Source: Ectothiorhodospiraceae bacterium 2226 (GTDB taxonomy: Bacteria > Pseudomonadota > Gammaproteobacteria > GCA-013348725). From it: a stretch of DNA of 64,000 bases. Shown here one piece after another: positions 56,100 through 64,000 of this stretch (its first letter is position 1; every line of letters starts with the position of its first letter). Under the pieces are notes generated by a model, which had not been told where the DNA came from, made no database searches, and saw only the letters and a list, made by a program, of their open reading frames with translations. The position numbers and the translations under genes are program-made. Where the stretch lies: the NCBI GenBank assembly GCA_013348725.1, contig CP054689.1:2166501-2230500 (forward strand), read 5' to 3'.

Positions 56100-56825
56100 C
56101 TATAGATCGCCCCAGCGCGCCTGCAGCACGGCCAGCGCGGCGACGGCCGCCGTTTCGGTGCGCAGCACGCGTGGTCCCAGCCGCAAGAAGCGAAATCCCG
56201 CCGCGCGGCAGGCCTCGCGCTCCGCCTCGCTCAGCCCGCCTTCCGGGCCGATCAATACGCTCACCAAACCGTGCGGTGGGGCCATGTCGGCTAACGCACC
56301 GTCGCCCTCGGGGGCCAGTAGCAGACGCAGCGCCGCGTCGTCCTCGGCCAACCACTCTGCGAGCGGGCGGGGCGGCAGCACCTCCGGGACCAGGGCGCGT
56401 CCGCATTGCTCGCAGGCGCTCACCACGACGCCGCGCCAGTGTGCCCAACGCTTCTCGGCGCGCTCGCCGCGCAGGTTCACCACCGAGCGGGACGCCTCCA
56501 CCGGCACGATGCGGTGGACGCCGAGTTCCACCGCCTTCTGCAGGCTGTAGTCCATGCGCTCGCCCTTGGAGATGCCCTGCACCAACTGCACCCGCAACGG
56601 CGACTCCACGTCGCGGACCAGCGCTGCGCCGAGCACCACGCTCGCGGCCTTACCCCGCACTTGCAGGGTCGCGGTGTGTTCCGCGCCCGCCCCGTCGAAC
56701 ACCCGCAGCGCGGCGCCATCGCGCAGGCGCAGCACCCGCACCAGATAGCCGGCGGCGCGTTCCTCCAGCGCGAGCTGCGCCCCCTCGCGCAGCGCCTGGG
56801 GCAGGTAGAGACGCGGGATACGCAT
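56100..56825 (-). CDS. rsmE: 16S rRNA (uracil-1498-N3)-methyltransferase
   Basis: A 241-residue SPOUT-class methyltransferase that modifies U1498 in 16S rRNA. The N-terminal PUA-like part is followed by the SAM knot with VLIGPEGGLSEAE and LRLGPRVLRTETAA, both hallmarks. It overlaps the bioA stop (TGATG), so it is translated in a coupled way with bioA. Confidence 0.96.
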   Translation of the reverse strand: MRIPRLYLPQALREGAQLALEERAAGYLVRVLRLRDGAALRVFDGAGAEHTATLQVRGKAASVVLGAALVRDVESPLRVQLVQGISKGERMDYSLQKAVELGVHRIVPVEASRSVVNLRGERAEKRWAHWRGVVVSACEQCGRALVPEVLPPRPLAEWLAEDDAALRLLLAPEGDGALADMAPPHGLVSVLIGPEGGLSEAEREACRAAGFRFLRLGPRVLRTETAAVAALAVLQARWGDL

Positions 56826-58174
56826 CAGTCCGCGGTTGCCAGATCGATGCCCTCGCGCGCGATGTTACCCAGCAGGGCGATCTCGTCGGGCGTGATCACG
56901 TAGGGCGGCATGAAGTAAACCACGTTGCCGAGCGGGCGCAGCAGTGCGCCGCGCTCGAGACCGTGGCGGTAGACGGTCAGGCCGCGGCGTTCCTGCCACG
57001 GATAGGGCAGACCGCTCGCGCGATCCTTGACCATCTCCATGGCGAGGATCATCCCGCATTGGCGCACCTCGCCGACCTGCGGGTGCTCGGCCAGCGGCGC
57101 GGCGGCCGCCGCCATATGCTCTGCCAGCACGCGGTTGCGCGCAATGACGTCGTCCTGCTCGAACAAGTCGAGCGTGGCCAGCGCCGCGGCGCAGCCGAGC
57201 GGGTTGCCGGTGTAGCTGTGGGAGTGCAGGAAGGCGCGCAGGGTGCTGTAGTCGTCGTAGAAGGCCTGGTAGATCGCCTCGCTGGCCATCGTGACGGCCA
57301 GTGGCAGGTAGCCGCCGGTGAGCCCCTTGGACAGGCAGAGGAAATCGGGCGAGATGGGACCCTGTTCGCACGCGAACAGCGTGCCGGTGCGGCCGAAGCC
57401 CACCGCCACTTCGTCGGCGATCAAGTGGACGCCGTAGCGGTCGCAGGCGTCGCGCAGCAGCGTCAGGTACACGGGGTCGTACATGCGCATGCCGCCGGCG
57501 CATTGCACCAGCGGCTCCACCAGCACGGCACAGGCCTCGTCGGCGTGTTCGGCCAGCGTGCGCTCCATGCGCTCGAACGCGCGGCGGCTGTAATCCGCGC
57601 AGCTCTCGCCTGCGCTGCGCTGGAAGCAATCGGGCGAGGGGACGGTGATGACCTCCATCAGCAGCGGGCCGTAGGTGTCCTTGTACAAGGCCACATCGCC
57701 TGCGGCGAGCGCCCCCAGGGTCTCGCCGTGGTAGCTGTTGCTGAGCGTGATGAACTTGCGCTTGCGCCGCTGGCCGACGTTCTGCCAGTAGTGGAAGCTC
57801 ATCTTGATCGCCACTTCCACCGCCGAGGAGCCGTTGTCTGCGAAGAAGCAGCGCGTCAGGCCGGGCGGGGTGAGGGCGACCAGCCGCTCGGCGAGGCGCA
57901 CCGCCGGCTCGTGCGTGAAGCCCGCGAGGATGACGTGCTCGAGTTCGTCGAGCTGTGCCTTCACGGCGGCGTTGATGGTCGGGTTGGTGTGCCCGAACAG
58001 GTTCACCCACCAGGAGCTGATCGCGTCGAGGTAGCGCTTGCCCTCGAAGTCTTCCAGCCACACGCCGCGCCCGCGCCGGATCGGCACCAGCGGCAGCCAC
58101 TCGTGGTCCTTCATCTGGGTGCAGGGGTGCCATACCGCGCCCAGGTCGCGGTTGATGAGGGCGTCGTTGGACAT
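56825..58174 (-). CDS. bioA: Adenosylmethionine-8-amino-7-oxononanoate aminotransferase
   Basis: A 449-residue class III aminotransferase for biotin synthesis, using SAM as amino donor. The N-terminal WHPCTQMKDHE, the SWWVNLFGHT block and the PLP lysine in LSKGLTGGYLPLA are all present. The ATG at 58174 fits family N-termini; one at 58183 would add three residues. Neither has a strong ribosome-binding site. rsmE overlaps its end. Confidence 0.96.
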   Translation of the reverse strand: MSNDALINRDLGAVWHPCTQMKDHEWLPLVPIRRGRGVWLEDFEGKRYLDAISSWWVNLFGHTNPTINAAVKAQLDELEHVILAGFTHEPAVRLAERLVALTPPGLTRCFFADNGSSAVEVAIKMSFHYWQNVGQRRKRKFITLSNSYHGETLGALAAGDVALYKDTYGPLLMEVITVPSPDCFQRSAGESCADYSRRAFERMERTLAEHADEACAVLVEPLVQCAGGMRMYDPVYLTLLRDACDRYGVHLIADEVAVGFGRTGTLFACEQGPISPDFLCLSKGLTGGYLPLAVTMASEAIYQAFYDDYSTLRAFLHSHSYTGNPLGCAAALATLDLFEQDDVIARNRVLAEHMAAAAAPLAEHPQVGEVRQCGMILAMEMVKDRASGLPYPWQERRGLTVYRHGLERGALLRPLGNVVYFMPPYVITPDEIALLGNIAREGIDLATAD

Positions 58175-58284
58175 GCGGCGCATGATAACAAGTAGGCGCT
58201 ATCCGTACAGGGTTCGCTGGCGCTCGCGGTGTGGCGGCGCGCTGATATGGTTAGGGGAGACGGGCGGAACAGCGGGGCAGGCGC

Positions 58285-58872
58285 ATGGGTCGGCGCATCG
58301 TGATCATCCAGGGACACCCTGATCCGGCCGGGGGACATCTCGACCACGCCTTGGCCCGCGCCTATGCCGAGGGGGCAGGGGCCGCGGGCCACGCCGTGCG
58401 CGTGATCGAGGTGGCGACGCTCGAGTTTTCATGGCTGCGCAGTCAGCGTGAATGGACGGAGGATCCACCGCCGCCGGGTATTGCCGAGGCGCAGCGGACC
58501 GTGCAGTGGGCAGACCACCTGCTGATCGTCTACCCGCTTTGGCTCGGCGCCATGCCGGCGCGGCTCAAAGGCTTCCTGGAGCATCTGTTGCGGCCGGGGT
58601 TCGCCGTGGGCGACTACCGTGCAGGGCACCTGCCGCGCAAACTCCTCAAGGGTCGCAGCGCCCGGGTGGTGGTCACCATGGGCATGCCGGCCCTCGTGTA
58701 CCGGTGGTACTACCGCGCCCACGGGCTGAAATACCTACGGCGCAATATCCTGGGGTTCTGCGGTATCGGGCCGATCCGGGTCACGCTGATCGGGGGCGTG
58801 GGCGCGCTGTCGACAGCGCGCGCCGCCCGCTGGCTGGGCCGGCTGCGCGCCTTGGGTGAGGGCGCGCGCTAG
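58285..58872 (+). CDS. Flavodoxin-fold NAD(P)H oxidoreductase
   Basis: A 195-residue protein of the NAD(P)H:quinone reductase/flavodoxin-2 family. It starts RRIVIIQGHPDPAGGHLDHALA and has the flavin-binding YPLWLGAMPARLKGFLEHLL. It is probably an FMN or FAD enzyme that reduces quinones or acts as a potassium-efflux-type accessory; the substrate is unknown. No related genes adjoin it, and it converges with metF. Confidence 0.87.
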   Translation: MGRRIVIIQGHPDPAGGHLDHALARAYAEGAGAAGHAVRVIEVATLEFSWLRSQREWTEDPPPPGIAEAQRTVQWADHLLIVYPLWLGAMPARLKGFLEHLLRPGFAVGDYRAGHLPRKLLKGRSARVVVTMGMPALVYRWYYRAHGLKYLRRNILGFCGIGPIRVTLIGGVGALSTARAARWLGRLRALGEGAR

Positions 58873-58890
58873 CGCGGCGCGGGTTTCGTG

Positions 58891-59751
58891 TCAGGCCGCC
58901 GGCAGGCCGAGGCGCTGCCAGATGGCGAGCGTGGGTTCGGCTTGGTTCAGGGTGTAGAAGTGCAGGCCCGGCGCGCCCTCGTCGAGCAGGCGCTGGCAGA
59001 GCTCGCTCACCACGTCCAGGCCGTAGGCGCGGATCGAGGCCGTATCGTCCCCGAACCCCTCCAAACGCTTGCGCAGCCAACGCGGGATCTCCGCGCCGCA
59101 GGCGTCGGAGAAACGCGCCAACTGGGCGAAGTTGGTGATCGGCATGATGCCGGGTACCACCGGGACGTCGACGCCCAGCGCCTCGCAGCTCTCGATGAAG
59201 CGGAAGTAGGCTTCGGCGCTGTAAAAGTACTGCGTGAGGCCGGCGTTGGCACCGGCATCGATCTTGCGCTTGAAGTGCTCGAGATCGGCCTGGGCACTGC
59301 GCGCCTGGGGGTGGAATTCGGGATAGGCGGCCACCTCGATGTGGAAGTGCTCCCCCGTGGTCTCGCGGATGAAGGCCACCAGTTCGTTGGCGTAGCGGAA
59401 GTCGCCCGTGGCTCCCATGCCCATCCCGGAGGGCATGTCGCCGCGCAGCGCCACGATGCGTCGGATGCCGGCCTCTCGATAGCCGTTCAGCATCTGCGCG
59501 ATGCCCGTGCGGGTCGAGCCGATGCAGGAGATGTGCGGCGCGGCATCAAAGCCGGCTGCCTGAATCTCCAGCACGGCGTCCCGCGTGCCGATCTGGGTGC
59601 TGCCGCCGGCGCCGAAGGTCACCGAGAAGTAACGTGGCTGTAAGGCACCGAGCGCCTCGCGCGTGGCGCGCAGCTTTTCCTTCCCTTGCTCGGTCTTGGG
59701 GGGGAAGAACTCGAAGCTGTAGGTGCGCGGATGCTGGCGCTGGCTTTTCAT
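58891..59751 (-). CDS. metF: 5,10-methylenetetrahydrofolate reductase
   Basis: A 286-residue FAD enzyme that makes 5-methyl-THF for methionine synthesis. The N-terminal YSFEFFPPKTEQGKEKL, VTFGAGGSTQ, the helix region ALRGDMP and the C-terminal LHFYTLNQAE are conserved. It is read in the same direction as metK and ahcY and ends the metK-ahcY-metF run of the activated methyl cycle. Confidence 0.97.
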   Translation of the reverse strand: MKSQRQHPRTYSFEFFPPKTEQGKEKLRATREALGALQPRYFSVTFGAGGSTQIGTRDAVLEIQAAGFDAAPHISCIGSTRTGIAQMLNGYREAGIRRIVALRGDMPSGMGMGATGDFRYANELVAFIRETTGEHFHIEVAAYPEFHPQARSAQADLEHFKRKIDAGANAGLTQYFYSAEAYFRFIESCEALGVDVPVVPGIMPITNFAQLARFSDACGAEIPRWLRKRLEGFGDDTASIRAYGLDVVSELCQRLLDEGAPGLHFYTLNQAEPTLAIWQRLGLPAA

Positions 59752-59803
59752 GGCGGCCTTCGGGAGAGCGGGGGCGGGCGCGAGGCCGCGCCCCCGGTGA
59801 GTC

Positions 59804-61120
<1,317 letters not shown>

Positions 61121-61209
61121 GCTGTTCTCCTTACGCTCCATCCCTGTTGGAAATCGGTGTTGGCATCCGCCGGGGGCGGGTGCCGGTGTCTGTCGCCGCT
61201 GCGGGCGGC

Positions 61210-61276
61210 GCCGAGCATCGTCCGGCGGACGGGATGCGCGGCGGGTCGGGTGCCCGCCGCACGTGAACGCCTCGGC
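61210..61276 (-). promoter_or_regulatory. Structured leader between metK and ahcY; possible SAH-sensing RNA
   Basis: On the minus strand a closing stem GCCGAG (61276-61271) / CTCGGC (61215-61210) brackets a 10-bp hairpin built on GCGGCGGG/CCCGCCGC (61235-61262) and a small GTCC/GGAC hairpin. It ends 90 bases before ahcY. The SAH riboswitch of proteobacteria lies at this position and also has a GAGG...CUCGG closing stem. However, the conserved GCGyUGC core is not matched, so identity is uncertain. A metK terminator is the simple alternative. Confidence 0.35.
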
Positions 61277-61289
61277 GGCATTCGTTCCC

Positions 61290-62450
<1,161 letters not shown>

Positions 62451-62502
62451 GAGCCTACCTTGGTTAACTTAGAAAGAGGGGGTCCCTGGGACTGAGCGCG
62501 CT

Positions 62503-62531
62503 AGTTTAGACGCAGGGCCCAGCCTTGACAA
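62503..62531 (-). promoter_or_regulatory. Sigma-70 type promoter for metK
   Basis: TTGTCA (62531-62526) and TAAACT (62508-62503) on the minus strand are 17 bases apart. The -35 box matches five of six consensus bases and the -10 box four. The leader to metK is about 45-50 bases. Confidence 0.65.
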
Positions 62532-62573
62532 TCGAGCCGAACCGCCGTGCGCTGCGGCACGGCGTTTCACGGC

Positions 62574-63383
62574 TCAATAGCCCCAGACGCCGGTCAGCAG
62601 CTCATGATAGCCGTCATAGGTCTGCGTCGAGGCCGCCTCGAAGCCCGGCAGGTTGATTGCCTGAAGCATGGCGCGGCCGGCGGCCGTGCGCTCGGCGCCG
62701 AGCAGCGCGCCCGTGATTGCCTGTCGCGTGGCCGCGTCGACGCCGGGTGCGGCGGAGAGGGCCACTTGCGGGGCGGGTTCGGTGGTGGTGACCACGTTCA
62801 GCATGGGGTAGGCGTTCATCAGCGGTGTGGGCACCATGGCCGCGGCGGCCTCTCCCTTGAGCAGCCGGTCGAGGGCAACGATCGAGTCGTCGGCATCGAG
62901 AAAGCGCGGCTGGCGCACGGGGTTGGGGAACATCTCGGCCAGGCGCACGGCACCCAGGCTGGGCGAGGGCAGGGTGAGCAAGGTATGGTTGATCAGGTCT
63001 TCGGGGTCGAATACCAGCACGTCCGGGGCGGTCACCAGGCTGAAGGTTACCGTATCCGGCTGCTTGGCAAGTATCCGGTAGTCCATGCGGTGAACCCGGA
63101 AATCGGTGAAATGCGCCGCGTCCAGTATCAGGTCATAGCCGCCGCGGCGCATGGTCTCCCAATAGGTGACGAAGTTGCGGGCCGTGACGAGCTTGATGGT
63201 GTGGCCGGTCACGTCGCTGAGATAGTCCGCCAACGGCTGGAAGGCAGCGCGGGTCTGCTCCGGCGGCAGGATGGGCTGCACGACGAGGGTGTATTCGGCG
63301 GCCCGGGCGTGCGGGGCGAGCAGCAGCGCCAGTGCGAGGCCCAGCAGCCAGGGGGCTGCGCGGCGGGTCGTTGAGGCTTTCAT
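62574..63383 (-). CDS. PhnD/SsuA-type periplasmic substrate-binding protein
   Basis: A 269-residue secreted protein. A signal peptide (WLLGLALALLLAPHARA) precedes a type 2 periplasmic binding fold of the phosphate/phosphite/phosphonate family: QPILPPEQTRAAFQPLADYLS, then YDLILDAAHFTDFR. No ABC permease or ATPase gene lies nearby, so it may pair with distant components or act as a sensor. The ligand is unknown. It is divergent from tkt. Confidence 0.83.
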   Translation of the reverse strand: MKASTTRRAAPWLLGLALALLLAPHARAAEYTLVVQPILPPEQTRAAFQPLADYLSDVTGHTIKLVTARNFVTYWETMRRGGYDLILDAAHFTDFRVHRMDYRILAKQPDTVTFSLVTAPDVLVFDPEDLINHTLLTLPSPSLGAVRLAEMFPNPVRQPRFLDADDSIVALDRLLKGEAAAAMVPTPLMNAYPMLNVVTTTEPAPQVALSAAPGVDAATRQAITGALLGAERTAAGRAMLQAINLPGFEAASTQTYDGYHELLTGVWGY

Positions 63384-63713
63384 GCGTGCACCTCCCGTTC
63401 GTTATTAAAGGAATGTGCGGGGGCAGGGTCAGTGTATGGGTACGATGGGGGCGCGCGCAAGCGCGCGAGCGGCGCCGTCCGGCGCTATTGCCCCCGGGGG
63501 CGCATCTGGGGGAAAATGGTCAATTCTTGTGCTCGGACTAGACCCTCGGGCATGCACAGAATTCCAAGCACCGCACGCGCGGCATCTGACGCGCTCATCG
63601 CCTATGCTGGCTGGATTCGCAGGCGGGCGCTCACGGGAGCCCCGCTCGCGCGAGGTCGTAGTGCGTGCGTGCCGTCTTTCAGTAGCAGTTATTCGACCTT
63701 ATAGGAGACAGCA
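63384..63713. other. 330-base divergent region between the PhnD-like gene and tkt
   Basis: The stretch holds GCGCGC/GCGCGC close to 63450-63464 and the 12-base palindrome GCCCCCGGGGGC (63490-63501). An AT-richer segment with TTGTGC near 63527 and TATGCT near 63602 could contain promoter parts, but no hexamer pair has proper spacing. I see no gene. A LysR-type (CbbR) site is possible for tkt but I cannot identify one with confidence. Confidence 0.4.

Positions 63714-64000
<287 letters not shown>

Noticed and set aside
62451-62573. SAM riboswitch before metK
   Set aside because: The spacer holds a likely promoter and a short leader of about 50 bases. I find no SAM-I or SAM-II type conserved core, and the small GTCCC/GGGAC dyad has no workable loop.

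Overview
This window is GC-rich chromosomal DNA of a chemolithoautotrophic gammaproteobacterium, most likely a sulfur oxidiser of the Chromatiales/Ectothiorhodospiraceae type. That placement is an inference. It rests on a form IA RuBisCO/alpha-carboxysome operon joined to housekeeping blocks whose gene order matches Pseudomonas-like gammaproteobacteria. I see no rRNA, tRNA, insertion sequence, prophage or CRISPR array. Nearly all the sequence is coding.

Region 1 (39-13609, all + strand) is a full alpha-carboxysome locus: cbbL, cbbS, csoS2, csoSCA, csoS4A, csoS4B, four tandem csoS1 genes, a bacterioferritin-like gene, acRAF, mcdA, mcdB, cbbQ and cbbO. Together they encode RuBisCO, its scaffold, carbonic anhydrase, the shell, a RuBisCO assembly factor, a positioning system and a RuBisCO activase. 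Perfect hairpins follow cbbL, cbbS and the third csoS1. csoS2 carries a GGGAAAA slippery heptamer that on a -1 shift reads straight into a stop, the expected way to make short and long CsoS2.

Region 2 (13815-28975) is housekeeping: purE-purK, a desaturase, yaeQ, rpmB-rpmG, radC, coaBC, dut, a phosphohexomutase (algC type), argB, a TauE-type permease, pyrE, doxX, xthA, an AmpG-like carrier, a second TauE/SafE-type protein and a DUF4426 protein. The rpmBG-radC-coaBC-dut-algC-argB-pyrE order is the classical gammaproteobacterial one; xthA holds the place that crc has in pseudomonads.

Region 3 (29282-56055) resembles the Pseudomonas aeruginosa yggT-proC-yggS-pilT-pilU / pyrC'-pyrB-pyrR-ruvX-yqgE-tonB-gshB-pilGHIJ-chpA-chpC block. 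Additions here are a dynamin-like GTPase, a PyrK-like flavin/iron-sulfur reductase, a HepS_I/Gx - NusG-domain-II - ApbE module between tonB and gshB, and gshA beside gshB. The PyrC homologue lacks several metal-binding histidines and is probably the non-catalytic partner of aspartate transcarbamylase. The Pil-Chp cluster controls twitching pili but has no pilK or chpB.

Region 4 (56100-64000) holds rsmE and bioA, a flavodoxin-fold oxidoreductase, the activated-methyl cycle genes metF, ahcY and metK, a PhnD-like periplasmic protein, and the start of transketolase (tkt), cut by the window end, which feeds the Calvin cycle. The metK-ahcY spacer folds into a multi-stem leader that may be a regulatory RNA.
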